Shown piece by piece: positions 26,177-34,911 of a stretch of 64,000 nt of DNA. The notes under the pieces are model-generated. The model worked only from the letters and a program-made list of their open reading frames with translations. It did not search any database and had not been told where the DNA came from. Source of the DNA: Paenibacillus sp. Soil750 (GTDB lineage: Bacteria > Bacillota > Bacilli > Paenibacillales > NBRC-103111). The stretch lies in contig NZ_LMSD01000006.1 in NCBI RefSeq assembly GCF_001428045.1, positions 81,733-145,732 of the forward strand, given 5' to 3'. Both the position numbers and the translations under genes were made by a program. Position 1 is the stretch's first letter. The number at the start of each line of letters is the position of its first letter.

Positions 26177-27658
26177 TTACTTTTTCAAGTTTAAAGTGAC
26201 TCCTGTTGCTGTAGCCCATGCACCCACTGGCGCAACTGTGTACGTCGTATCTGGAACCAACTGAGCATTATTGAGAAGCGTGAACGTACCAACGGCACCT
26301 TTGCGTGTCGTCAAGCTATATTCAGCAGTCAGAACTGTGCCATCGGCAGCAGTTAGAGTTACGCGGCGTGAAACGAAAATTTCATCCTTCGGATCTTGCG
26401 TTAGTGTAACTGCAATCGTCTTCGCATCTACTGCTGCTGCGGATTGAAGCTGAAGCGGAGCGATTTCTTTTGCCGTAAAAGTAGGGTTCTTCAAGGTTGC
26501 CCAGTCCGCGGAGACTGTATAAGTTACACCTGGATGGAAGGTCTCTCCGTTAGGCAAAATGAACTTAGGCGCTTGGCGACCATCGGTTGCTTGTGTGAAT
26601 GGCAAGTAATTAGCCGTCATTGTTGCACCACCCTCAGGGGTGATTTGAACTTGGCGATTACGCATGGAAGATAAGATTTGGTAGGTCGTGCCATTGTACC
26701 GATTATTTTCATCAACGATAAATGAACCTGGACGGCCCTTACTGTAAGCCGCGATCACATAACCATAATCTGCAACACCGTCAGTTAGATGGGATTCAAC
26801 TTCAAATAGATCATTAGCAACCTGAGCCGTGGAATCCAAACGGATTTTCTCTGTGCTAGCTGTGAAAGTAACGGCAGGTTGGCCTTTATAAGTCAGCGAG
26901 TACGTCGTGCCTGCTTTCTGCGTTGGAACCGGTACAATATACGTGGATACAGAGCCTGTTTTTAGGCGCGGCACGTTATTGATGGCAAGGCCATTGTCAA
27001 AAACAAAGTTTTTGGACGCGGGATCCAGCTCTAATTCAGCAGTAGGAATTGGTGCTGAGAAGGTCACCTGTAGGGAAATAGCATTCAGAACTTCAAGCTT
27101 CGTCACACGAACAGGAGCCACTTTCTGAGCTTCAACCAGAAGCAGGGCAGCTTGACCGCGTGTAACTTGGCTGCTAAGTGAAGCGTAGCTTGGCAACTGG
27201 CGAATCGTTGTAACGTCAACTTGAAGGACTTTCGCAATAATGCTGCTTAACTGCTCGGAAGTGATCGTTTGCGCCCCACCGAATTGCTTGCCAGCCACAT
27301 CATTCATCGCACCAAGAGCCTGCAAGGAAATCGCGTAGTTATAGTACCAATCTTTTGAACTCACATCTTGAAAAGGATTAACTGTCGTTGCATCCACAGA
27401 AGTGTTTACGTGGAAAGAGAGGGCTACCATTTTGGCAATCTCACTGCGTGTGACCGCTTGATTAGGTTTGAAGCTATTGTTCTCATAACCGGATAGCACC
27501 TGCTGCTGAGCTAATTGCTCAATCGCAGTCTGGATTTGTGCAACACTTGCGGAATCCGTGAAAGGATTGGCTGCTAGCGCATGGTAAGGTAGAAGGGCGG
27601 ATAATCCGACAGTTGCTGAAATAGTTAGAGCGGCAAGAACTTTTTGTTTATTTTTCAT
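26177..27658 (-). CDS. S-layer-homology domain surface protein
   Basis: A 493-residue exported protein. After a signal peptide (cleavage near ALAANP) come two to three S-layer-homology modules (about 30-205): NPFTDSASVAQIQTAIEQLA, NSFKPNQAVTRSEIAKMVAL, NPFQDVSSKDWYYNYAISL, GAQTITSEQLSSIIAKVL. These non-covalently bind pyruvylated secondary wall polymer. The C-terminal part (about 210-493) is a series of Ig-like beta-sandwich repeats with recurring VTFSAP/TYSLTYKG/TYTV motifs, likely a stalk. The start MKNKQKV at 27658 follows GAGGAG; the longer frame upstream has no ribosome site. No enzymatic domain is visible. Confidence 0.85.
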   Translation of the reverse strand: MKNKQKVLAALTISATVGLSALLPYHALAANPFTDSASVAQIQTAIEQLAQQQVLSGYENNSFKPNQAVTRSEIAKMVALSFHVNTSVDATTVNPFQDVSSKDWYYNYAISLQALGAMNDVAGKQFGGAQTITSEQLSSIIAKVLQVDVTTIRQLPSYASLSSQVTRGQAALLLVEAQKVAPVRVTKLEVLNAISLQVTFSAPIPTAELELDPASKNFVFDNGLAINNVPRLKTGSVSTYIVPVPTQKAGTTYSLTYKGQPAVTFTASTEKIRLDSTAQVANDLFEVESHLTDGVADYGYVIAAYSKGRPGSFIVDENNRYNGTTYQILSSMRNRQVQITPEGGATMTANYLPFTQATDGRQAPKFILPNGETFHPGVTYTVSADWATLKNPTFTAKEIAPLQLQSAAAVDAKTIAVTLTQDPKDEIFVSRRVTLTAADGTVLTAEYSLTTRKGAVGTFTLLNNAQLVPDTTYTVAPVGAWATATGVTLNLKK

Positions 27659-27867
27659 CGAGAAACACTCCTCAAGTGGATTGGATTTGTTTGTTGCGCT
27701 GTTGTCTACAGGACTAAGCTTACTAATTTGCGCATAACAATCGCATAAAAATGAGAGGTGAGACATTACAATTTCGTAAAAATGAGTACAGGCTTTTTTA
27801 TTTTCCACAACATTTTTGCTAATGGTAAAATAGAGCTATCTCAATTTCGAAGGTGGACTGAAACCAA

Positions 27868-28722
27868 TTGAAGCAGAAGATAGAATATGACAATCTCATT
27901 CCAATTAATGCGTATCTTTGGTGTCCAAAACCATATCCACAACCTCTTCATTTCCATTCTAGTTTGGAAATTGGCTATTGCCTGGGAGGGAGAGGGCAAT
28001 TCATTTTTGAAAATAAGCTATACGAAGTTCGCAAAGGTGATGTCTTTATTGTCAATAATACAGAACTTCATATTGCTCAATCCGCGCAGCACGATCCAAG
28101 CCGATATATATTTTTGAATTTTGATCCGAGTCTCTTCCTTGAAGAAGATGAAAAATTATTGCTGCCATTTGCCTATCGATCGGAGAGATTTGAGAATCAT
28201 ATTGGGGCTGGAACACTGCTTGCACAGCAAATCGGGGTACTCATTCAACAGATTTATGAGGAGCTTGATGCAAAGGCTGAGGGTTATCTAACGATTACTC
28301 GTTGCAAATTGCTAGAGTTGGGTGTTATCTTGCTTCGCCATTACAGAAGTGCCTTCAGCAATGAGCAATGGAAGAATATGTCCAATTCGCAGCGCGAGAT
28401 CAAAGAAGTGATGCTTTTTGTGAAAGAACGGTATCAAGAGCCCCTTCAACTTACGGATGTTGCTGAGCATTTAGGCTGGAGCACCGCGCGGACAAGCCGC
28501 CTTTTTAAGGAGCATACAGGTATCAGTTTTATTGCATATATTACACAGCTACGGATTAGCGAAGCGAAGAAACAGCTTGTCACGAGCCTGGATAGTATCG
28601 CGGACATTAGCTTTTCCAGTGGGTTTCAGAGTTTGGCCTCCTTCTATCGCGCCTTTAACTTGGATGCCGGACTATCCCCTCAGGAATATCGTAAACAATT
28701 TGGCGTCAAGCAATTATTTTGA
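27868..28722 (+). CDS. AraC-family transcriptional regulator (cupin sensor)
   Basis: A 284-residue regulator with an N-terminal cupin domain (HFHSSLEIGYCLGGRGQFIFEN, KGDVFIVNNTELH) and a C-terminal pair of helix-turn-helix motifs (LTDVAEHLGWSTARTSRLFK, ISFSSGFQSLASFYRAF). The start is TTG at 27868 with AAGGTGG 11 bases upstream. Such regulators usually activate carbohydrate genes in response to a sugar bound by the cupin. The next gene, 83 bases downstream on the same strand, is an ADP-ribosylglycohydrolase-family protein, its likely target. Confidence 0.88.
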   Translation: MKQKIEYDNLIPINAYLWCPKPYPQPLHFHSSLEIGYCLGGRGQFIFENKLYEVRKGDVFIVNNTELHIAQSAQHDPSRYIFLNFDPSLFLEEDEKLLLPFAYRSERFENHIGAGTLLAQQIGVLIQQIYEELDAKAEGYLTITRCKLLELGVILLRHYRSAFSNEQWKNMSNSQREIKEVMLFVKERYQEPLQLTDVAEHLGWSTARTSRLFKEHTGISFIAYITQLRISEAKKQLVTSLDSIADISFSSGFQSLASFYRAFNLDAGLSPQEYRKQFGVKQLF

Positions 28723-28805
28723 GAAGTGTGAAAGAAATTGAGAAGATTCGCTGAGGCCAAATTCGTATAATCAGCTTAAAATCTTACATAAAAGGTGGTT
28801 TTACG

Positions 28806-30203
28806 ATGGCTGGCTGGGAGCATTTAAAGGGAATTGTACATGCTGAAATCAAACAAAGGGGAGAAGAAGGTTGCGATGTCAGCGGATTTCTAGACAAGTG
28901 GGCTGCAGCCGAGGATGATGACGCGAAGCTAATGGCCGTGTATCAGCAGTTGATGGCGCTTGAAATTCGTGCAGACTTCCCCTATCAGGAGCCTTCCGAC
29001 TTGCCTGGCATTCGTGCGACTCGGCCTGAAGGACCTCGCCAATTAACGGCGGATAAATCGGAAGCTGCATGGCTCAATCAATTTCAAGGGGCGTGGCTCG
29101 GCCGAAGTATCGGGTGTGCACTAGGTAAACCGTTTGAGAATGGTCAATTTATGTATGGCAGTGGTGGAAGAGACGGATGGAAGAATATTGAGCTATGGTT
29201 CAAGGGAGCAGATGCTTGGCCAATTAGCGGATATACCCCAGGGACTTCACGAGCGTCAGCCGAGTATGATTTGAAAGTGAATGACTGGTGTCGGAAAAGC
29301 TGGAAAGAAAACATTCAGTTTATGGAAACTGACGATGATATCCGTTATACCGTGTTAGGTTTGATTCTTTTAGAGGAAAAAGGATTGAATTTCGATAGCT
29401 GGGATATTGGCAAGCTGTGGCATAAGTACCTTAGCTACCAGCAAGTATGTACAGCAGAGACACAGTCTTATTTGAATTTCGCCCAGGTGACCTCGCATAT
29501 GCAAGGTGAACAAACAGAGGACTGGGCACAGAAGAGTGAATGGGTGCGAACTTGGTTAAATCCGTATCGGGAGTGGATTGGGGCTCAAATTAGAGCCGAT
29601 GGATTTGCTTACGGTGCGGCGGGAAATCCAGAGCTTGCAGCTGAATTAGCATGGCGGGATGCTTCCTTTTCCCATGTGAAGAACGGTATTTATGGGGAAA
29701 TGTTTGTGGCTGCTATGATTGCAGCGGCTTTTAACGAAACCGATAATGAACGCATTGTGGAAATTGGACTTAGCGAAATTCCTAGCAATAGCCGCTTGGC
29801 TCATGATATTCGACAAGCCGTGGAAATTGCGCGTAAGGCGGTTGATCAATTAGATCTAGTCGAGCGGATTTGGAATGCGTTCGAGCACTATCATTGTGTA
29901 CATACGAACAATAATGCAGCTTTGGTTGCTGCGTCGTTGATCTTTGCTAAGGACGATTTTGAGTTGGCTATTACGACATCGGTTCTAGGTGGTTGGGATA
30001 CCGATTGCAATGGCGCTACCGTTGGATCGATTATGGGTGCGAAGCTAGGGGCTGATAAGCTTCCGGCCTCTTGGGCCGAGCCGCTTAACGATACGTTATA
30101 TGCAGAGGTGACAGGGTTCCATCCGATCGCAATTTCGGAATGTGCCAATCGCAGCTATGAGGTATTTAAGAAGATATCGGCTGAATATGCTGCCGGAAAG
30201 TAA
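28806..30203 (+). CDS. ADP-ribosylglycohydrolase-family protein
   Basis: A 465-residue protein of the ADP-ribosylglycohydrolase fold. Landmarks are GAWLGRSIGCALGKPFE near residue 96, ETDDDIRYTVLGL near residue 178 (metal-binding Thr-Asp-Asp) and GGWDTDCNGATVGSIMGA near residue 396 (Asp-x-Asp metal site). Classical members cleave ADP-ribose from proteins, but many bacterial relatives of this length lie in sugar-catabolism loci and probably hydrolyse other N- or O-glycosidic bonds. The N-terminal 80 residues are an extra helical region. GGTGG precedes the ATG, and a TATAAT at 28766 suggests a promoter of its own. Confidence 0.85.
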   Translation: MAGWEHLKGIVHAEIKQRGEEGCDVSGFLDKWAAAEDDDAKLMAVYQQLMALEIRADFPYQEPSDLPGIRATRPEGPRQLTADKSEAAWLNQFQGAWLGRSIGCALGKPFENGQFMYGSGGRDGWKNIELWFKGADAWPISGYTPGTSRASAEYDLKVNDWCRKSWKENIQFMETDDDIRYTVLGLILLEEKGLNFDSWDIGKLWHKYLSYQQVCTAETQSYLNFAQVTSHMQGEQTEDWAQKSEWVRTWLNPYREWIGAQIRADGFAYGAAGNPELAAELAWRDASFSHVKNGIYGEMFVAAMIAAAFNETDNERIVEIGLSEIPSNSRLAHDIRQAVEIARKAVDQLDLVERIWNAFEHYHCVHTNNNAALVAASLIFAKDDFELAITTSVLGGWDTDCNGATVGSIMGAKLGADKLPASWAEPLNDTLYAEVTGFHPIAISECANRSYEVFKKISAEYAAGK

Positions 30204-30216
30204 CTTTCATGCCTGT

Positions 30217-30247
30217 AAAGACTAGCCTAATGGGCTGGTCTTTTTTC
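30217..30247 (+). terminator. Intrinsic terminator
   Basis: GACTAGCC-TAATG-GGCTGGTC with one G-U pair, followed by TTTTTT, ends the ADP-ribosylglycohydrolase transcript. Confidence 0.85.
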
Positions 30248-30275
30248 AACTATGTTCGGTTCACAACTGGCAAAA

Positions 30276-30451
30276 ATGCAAAAAGGCATCCTTTTCAGAG
30301 GAATTCATTTCAACGCTTTAAATAAATGCAAAAAGGCATCTTTTGAGGTTGAAAAGGTCAAAACAGTGCTGAAAATACAGAAATTGATGCCTTCTTGCAT
30401 CAATTTCACCTGAAATCGTGTATTTAATAGAGAAAAGTTGCTTTTTTGCAT
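30276..30451. repeat. Four-copy repeat module, ATGCAAAAAGGCATC type
   Basis: Two identical direct copies of ATGCAAAAAGGCATC start at 30276 and 30326. Two inverted copies start at 30386 (one mismatch) and 30437 (more diverged). Steps are 50, 60 and 51 bases. The nested symmetry (copy 1 with 4, copy 2 with 3) could form a long stem. It fills most of the 445-base gap between the terminator at 30217 and the leader at 30564. Confidence 0.65.
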
Positions 30452-30563
30452 TTCTCAGTAGATGGAGAGTGTGAGAGCCATCCCCTAGTCACATGTAACC
30501 ACCTTACAAAATCGCAAAAGATACAAGACACGACAGCATTGTTGTTTCGACACCAGAAACGTA

Positions 30564-30625
30564 ACATTAGAGTCAAGAAGCCAGGATGGTTCGTATCTAC
30601 GACCTCACATCCTGCTATCTAATGT
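30564..30625 (+). promoter_or_regulatory. Structured 5' leader before the amidohydrolase operon
   Basis: ACATTAGA (30564-30571) pairs perfectly with TCTAATGT (30618-30625). Inside, CAGGATG (30582-30588) pairs perfectly with CATCCTG (30608-30614), enclosing a small CGT/ACG hairpin. The outer stem ends nine bases before the GGAGGGG ribosome site. No T-run follows, so it is not a terminator. It could be a cis-acting RNA element controlling translation, or a protein operator. I recognise no known riboswitch class. Confidence 0.45.
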
Positions 30626-30648
30626 AAATTGCTGGAGGGGCAAAAGAT

Positions 30649-31779
30649 ATGCAGACTTCGAATACCGACACACAATTAACGGCGGACAAACGTCCGAAGC
30701 TGAAACAATCCATTATCGATTGTGACATTCATCATGCAACGGGGTTGGAAGCATTAAAATCCTATATGCCGCGAGGTTACCAGGAGCTTATGAAGCAATA
30801 CGGGCCAGCGCTGCCGGGAGGCATGCACTTTAATGGCGGCGTAGGCGGCAGGATGGCTGACGCGTATCCCGAAGGGGGCGGATCTGCCGGCAGTGATCTG
30901 GCCTTGATGCAAAAGCAGCATTTGGACCGCTACAATGTCGAATATGGCATTCTCACAGGGGAAGGCTATGCCGTTCATGCGACCCCTAACTATGATTACG
31001 CTGCTGCACTCTGCCGAGCGATTAATGAATATACGATTGAGCACTGGCTTTCGCGAGAAAGCAGACTGCGGGGGTCCGTTTTCATTGCGAAGCAGGCGCC
31101 GCAGCTTGCTGCGCAAGAAATTGACCGCGTCGGGGGCCGATCCGACATGGTGCAGGTGGTTGTTTCCAGCGGCGCTACTCTGCCATATGGAAATAGGCAC
31201 TATGATCCGATTTATGAGGCCTGCGTTCGCCATAACTTACCCTTCACCATCCATGTTGGATTAGAAGGTGAAGGCATTAATAGCCCGCATACTGGAGCTG
31301 GGTATGTGACGCACTATATTGAGCAGCGTTGCGCGCGTCCTGCGGTCATGGGCGCACATTTGGCCAGCTTTATCTTCGATGGGGTGTTTGAGCGCTTCCC
31401 TACGTTGAAGGTTGTCTTGCAGGAAGCCGGCGTCTTGTGGCTAGCCCCATTCCTGTGGAAGCTGGATCAAGAATGGAAAGGACTGCGGGTGCAAACGCCA
31501 TGGGTTCGCAAGAAGCCGAGCGAATATTTCCGAGAGCATGTCCGTGTGACCACACAGCCATTTGAAGAGACACCGAACCGTGAGATCTTCGATCATTTAT
31601 TAGAGAGCATCTATGCGAAAGAAACGCTGATGTTTTGCAGTGATTATCCGCATTGGGATTATGATTCACCAAGTCAAGCATTGCCCAAACTGGAACCTGA
31701 GCTATGGGACAGCATCTACTATCAGAATGCAGCCAAACTATATGGTCTGCCTCCACGCAAAACGGAGGAGACGAAATGA
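30649..31779 (+). CDS. Amidohydrolase-2 family metal-dependent hydrolase or decarboxylase
   Basis: A 376-residue TIM-barrel enzyme of the amidohydrolase_2 group, which includes ACMSD-type decarboxylases. The metal-binding start is IIDCDIHHATG (about residues 23-33), His in FTIHVGLEGEG near residue 203, and the late Asp in MFCSDYPHWDYDSP near residue 330. The substrate cannot be read; relatives act on aromatic or carboxylated rings. GGAGGGG precedes the ATG. The stop overlaps the start of a Rieske ferredoxin gene (ATGA), so the two are made together and probably work in one pathway. Confidence 0.8.
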   Translation: MQTSNTDTQLTADKRPKLKQSIIDCDIHHATGLEALKSYMPRGYQELMKQYGPALPGGMHFNGGVGGRMADAYPEGGGSAGSDLALMQKQHLDRYNVEYGILTGEGYAVHATPNYDYAAALCRAINEYTIEHWLSRESRLRGSVFIAKQAPQLAAQEIDRVGGRSDMVQVVVSSGATLPYGNRHYDPIYEACVRHNLPFTIHVGLEGEGINSPHTGAGYVTHYIEQRCARPAVMGAHLASFIFDGVFERFPTLKVVLQEAGVLWLAPFLWKLDQEWKGLRVQTPWVRKKPSEYFREHVRVTTQPFEETPNREIFDHLLESIYAKETLMFCSDYPHWDYDSPSQALPKLEPELWDSIYYQNAAKLYGLPPRKTEETK

Positions 31780-32156
31780 AGCGAAGCTCGCAGCACATCG
31801 TAGGAACAGTAGGGGAGATTCCAACTGGTACGCATAAGATTGTGGAGGTAGAAGGGCGCAGCATAGGTATCTACAACATTAATGGCGGCTTTCATGCTCT
31901 GCGCAATATTTGCCCTCATCAAGGAGCAGAGTTGTGCAAAGGGTTGGTGACAGCCTATGTGACTTCCGAAGGACCTGGTGATTTTCAGTTTGATAGGGAA
32001 GGTGAAATCGTACGCTGCCCCTGGCATCAGTGGGAATTCGATATCGCATCGGGCTGCATGATCACGGATGTGGCCATGCGCACCAAGACGTATGATGTCA
32101 CGGTAGAGAAATTTGGCGTTTCGATTGAAAATGATCTGATTTTAGTTCATATATAA
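31776..32156 (+). CDS. Rieske [2Fe-2S] ferredoxin-like protein
   Basis: A 126-residue soluble protein with the Rieske cluster ligands in NICPHQGAELC and RCPWHQWEFD. The gap between the two ligand boxes is about 32 residues, twice the usual 15-17, because of an insert (ACTS-like region around EGPGDFQFDREGE). A similar long-gap form is known to me among Rieske proteins paired with amidohydrolases. It should carry electrons, but no reductase or oxygenase is encoded nearby, so its partner is unlinked or the amidohydrolase itself is assisted by it. Its start overlaps the amidohydrolase stop. Confidence 0.85.
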   Translation: MKRSSQHIVGTVGEIPTGTHKIVEVEGRSIGIYNINGGFHALRNICPHQGAELCKGLVTAYVTSEGPGDFQFDREGEIVRCPWHQWEFDIASGCMITDVAMRTKTYDVTVEKFGVSIENDLILVHI

Positions 32157-32165
32157 GAAAGTAAA

Positions 32166-32216
32166 AACCTCTCTCAAACAGGCAGGATCCAATTGCCAAA
32201 GAGAGAGGTTTTATTT
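32166..32216 (+). terminator. Intrinsic terminator
   Basis: AACCTCTCTC pairs with GAGAGAGGTT over ten bases around a 25-base loop and is followed by TTATTT, just after the Rieske gene. Confidence 0.75.
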
Positions 32217-32278
32217 CGCTTCTGTGCCATATTCAATCATCTTCAGCATTTGCTACAATAGAAGGGATAACGGATAGG

Positions 32279-33163
32279 ATGGTGAACGGCGTGCAGGAAA
32301 CCGCTAAGGAATTTTTTGAATCAAAACTATTCGTTCCTGATGAATTCGCCAAAAAAGGCGGCATCTGGCCGCTCCGTCTTGGTCGCAATATCGCTAAGCC
32401 CAGCTATCAAGCAGGGCCTATGATTCTTGAGTATTACAATATGCACTTTATTATGGAGGGGAAGGTTGAGTTCACCTTTGACAAAGAGCACATTATTTTG
32501 TCCAAAGGCGATGTGTTTGCGATGGTACCGGGGAGTACTTTTCGTTATGGGTTGGCCCCGAGTGATGCCACCCTACAGATGATTTGGATTTCCATGGATG
32601 GATTGCAAGCACCTGAACTTTTCGCTAAAGCGGGCTTTAGTAAGGCCGCTCCTTACCTGTACGGGGTCATGTCCAAGGATCTTGAAGCTACACTTCGCCA
32701 GTTGTTCCTTCCCCGCAAATACGACATGAAACGGCATAACGAGTTATGTTCCATCCTATATCGCATTTTTGGCCTTATGATTCCAACGGACCCGTCCGAA
32801 AAGAATCAGACTGGCAAAGAGAACTGGGTTCCTAAAAGCGTTGCTTTTATGGACACTTACTATATGGAAAATATTACGGTTCGTGATGTTGCTGATTACT
32901 TAGCCCTTCACCGCACTTATTTCTCGAAGATGTTTTCGGAGGAAATGGGGGTATCCCCTGTCCAATATTTGCATCGATTGCGGATGGAAAAAGCAGCTGA
33001 GTTACTTTCCTCTGATTTTATGATCAGTGAAGTTTCCTTATTGCTTGGTTATTCCGATGCTTACGCTTTCACGCATGCTTTCAGTAAATATTACGGCAGC
33101 CCCCCAGGCAGCTGGAGAGCTGCACAACGAGATTCGAGCATAGAGAGGAAGGAACAACCGTGA
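32279..33163 (+). CDS. AraC-family transcriptional regulator
   Basis: A 294-residue regulator with an N-terminal cupin domain (YNMHFIMEGKVEFTFD, SKGDVFAMVPGSTFRY) and a C-terminal double helix-turn-helix (ITVRDVADYLALHRTYFSKMF, ISEVSLLLGYSDAYAFTHAF). Its stop overlaps the GTG of the following YesM-like kinase, so it belongs to the AraC-kinase-regulator-ABC importer cluster that follows and probably controls it. The ATG at 32279 has AAGGGA 11 bases upstream; a GTG one codon later is possible. Confidence 0.85.
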   Translation: MVNGVQETAKEFFESKLFVPDEFAKKGGIWPLRLGRNIAKPSYQAGPMILEYYNMHFIMEGKVEFTFDKEHIILSKGDVFAMVPGSTFRYGLAPSDATLQMIWISMDGLQAPELFAKAGFSKAAPYLYGVMSKDLEATLRQLFLPRKYDMKRHNELCSILYRIFGLMIPTDPSEKNQTGKENWVPKSVAFMDTYYMENITVRDVADYLALHRTYFSKMFSEEMGVSPVQYLHRLRMEKAAELLSSDFMISEVSLLLGYSDAYAFTHAFSKYYGSPPGSWRAAQRDSSIERKEQP

Positions 33164-34911
33164 AAAGCACACAGGGTGCGATTTCCTTACAACTCAAGCT
33201 TACCTTAACTTTTTTGCTGATCCTAATACCACTGGTCAGTGTAAGTATATTTGCCAATAATTACTCGCAAGGCATTATGAATGTGCAAATTAGTGACCGG
33301 ACGAAGGGGGCACTCCTGACGTCACTTGCCTATATGGAGCAAATTGCGAATACGATGGATCAGCAAACCCTATTGATCAGCTCCAATCCTAGTATCGTAA
33401 ACATCTTTAGGGATATTGAAGACCCACTTAACCCCACTCATTTATATGATATTCATACAGTCATGCAGCAACTGACTTCTCTTGCCAATATTAACGGTGC
33501 CATTCAAGAGGCTTATATTGTTCATGGGGCTAGCGGCAATGGCGTTTCAACAGCGCTGGGGGCGTTCAGATGGCCTCAGGTGAAAGAAGAAGGCTGGTTC
33601 CAGCAAGTCGTTCGAGGCATTGGTTCTTTGATTATTTATATTCCTACTGCGGATTCCAGTGAGGGTCAGAATTTATATTTGAAAGCCTCCAATATCTATT
33701 ATATTAGGTTACTTGACGTATTAAGAGATTCGCCAGAGCCGAATGTTTTGATTTTTGCTGTAAATAAATCGTCGCTTCAGAGTATTATTCAACATCTCCA
33801 AACGACCGAACGGATGAACATTTCTTTATTTTATAATAACAGGCTGATTCTGGAGACCAACCCTGCTGCGAAGCAAGCCTATGCTTCCGACATGTTCGCA
33901 ATGAAAGAAACAAGCGGCGCATGGTCTATTCAATTAGAGCAGCCTAAGGATGAAATTTTCAAGCAATCGCATCGGTTGCAGCTCTTTACCTATCTTATAA
34001 TTCTTCTTAGCATACTTCTTGCCGTGTGGACAGCCTGGCTGATTTACATACAAATTTTAAAGCCTTTGCGTCAACTATCAAGCGCTTTCAAATTCGTTGG
34101 CAAGGGAGATCTGAACTATCAAATCAGGCATGATCGAAGAGATGAATTCGGACTCGTGATGAATGGTTTTAATCAGATGGCGGAGTCCCAACGAGTTATG
34201 ATCGAGGAGGATTATGAGAAAGAGCTGCGCTTAGCGAAGTCGGAGTTCAGTTTGCTGCAATCGCAGATTAATCCGCATTTTCTTTATAATACACTGGATT
34301 CCATCTATTCGGTTGCAGTCAAATTCAATATGAAAGAAATCAGTGAAATGGTCTTGAATTTGGCCAAATTTTTCAGAGTTAGCTTAGGAAAAGGACGGAG
34401 TCATTTTACATTAGAGGAAACGATGCAGCATCTGCTGTATTACATTCGTGTTCAACAGATGCGAACAGCACACTTTTCAGTTGAGATTGATTTGGAAAAA
34501 GGCTCTGAGGCCATCCCTGTACTTAAATTGCTGCTGCAGCCTATTGTAGAAAACGCGATTATTCATGGGCTTGAGAAATGCCCTTTTGAAGGTGAACTGC
34601 GAATTCGCTCTAGGGTTCATCAACATCTTTTATTTATCGAAGTAGAAGATACAGGCATGGGAATGCCAGACGCTTTGTTGAAGCAAATCCAACTGGAGCT
34701 CAGTATACTGACAAGTAAGCTTTACCGAGTACCGCAAGAAAGCCCATCGAGTCAATTTTTTGGGATGAAAAATGTGAAATCGAGAATGAAGTTATATTAC
34801 GGAGAAGAAGCTGACGTCCTGATTGAAAGTGAAGAGGGACTCGGAACAAAGGTTATCTTAATCATTCCTATACGAGTGGGGGAAGAAGAAGATGAAGCTG
34901 CTCGTCGCTGA
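33160..34911 (+). CDS. yesM: YesM-type sensor histidine kinase
   Basis: A 583-residue kinase of the LytS/YesM His_kinase family: helix about 10-30, an extracellular dCache-like domain to about 270, a second helix (LFTYLIILLSILLAVWTAWLIY), HAMP (LKPLRQLSSAFKFVGKGDLNY), then the His_kinase box LLQSQINPHFLYNTLDSIYS with the phosphoacceptor in NPHF, and an ATPase domain with QPIVENAIIHGLE. The start GTG overlaps the AraC gene stop. Such kinases sense oligosaccharides, often through a binding protein, and pair with YesN regulators; the partner gene overlaps its 3' end by 20 bases. Confidence 0.92.
   Translation: MKSTQGAISLQLKLTLTFLLILIPLVSVSIFANNYSQGIMNVQISDRTKGALLTSLAYMEQIANTMDQQTLLISSNPSIVNIFRDIEDPLNPTHLYDIHTVMQQLTSLANINGAIQEAYIVHGASGNGVSTALGAFRWPQVKEEGWFQQVVRGIGSLIIYIPTADSSEGQNLYLKASNIYYIRLLDVLRDSPEPNVLIFAVNKSSLQSIIQHLQTTERMNISLFYNNRLILETNPAAKQAYASDMFAMKETSGAWSIQLEQPKDEIFKQSHRLQLFTYLIILLSILLAVWTAWLIYIQILKPLRQLSSAFKFVGKGDLNYQIRHDRRDEFGLVMNGFNQMAESQRVMIEEDYEKELRLAKSEFSLLQSQINPHFLYNTLDSIYSVAVKFNMKEISEMVLNLAKFFRVSLGKGRSHFTLEETMQHLLYYIRVQQMRTAHFSVEIDLEKGSEAIPVLKLLLQPIVENAIIHGLEKCPFEGELRIRSRVHQHLLFIEVEDTGMGMPDALLKQIQLELSILTSKLYRVPQESPSSQFFGMKNVKSRMKLYYGEEADVLIESEEGLGTKVILIIPIRVGEEEDEAARR

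Noticed and set aside
30276..30451. CRISPR array or terminator cluster
   Set aside because: Copies are in two orientations and only four in number; the symmetry is that of a nested inverted repeat.
30564..30625. T-box or known riboswitch
   Set aside because: No T-box motif, specifier region or known aptamer core could be seen; it is left as an unclassified structured leader.
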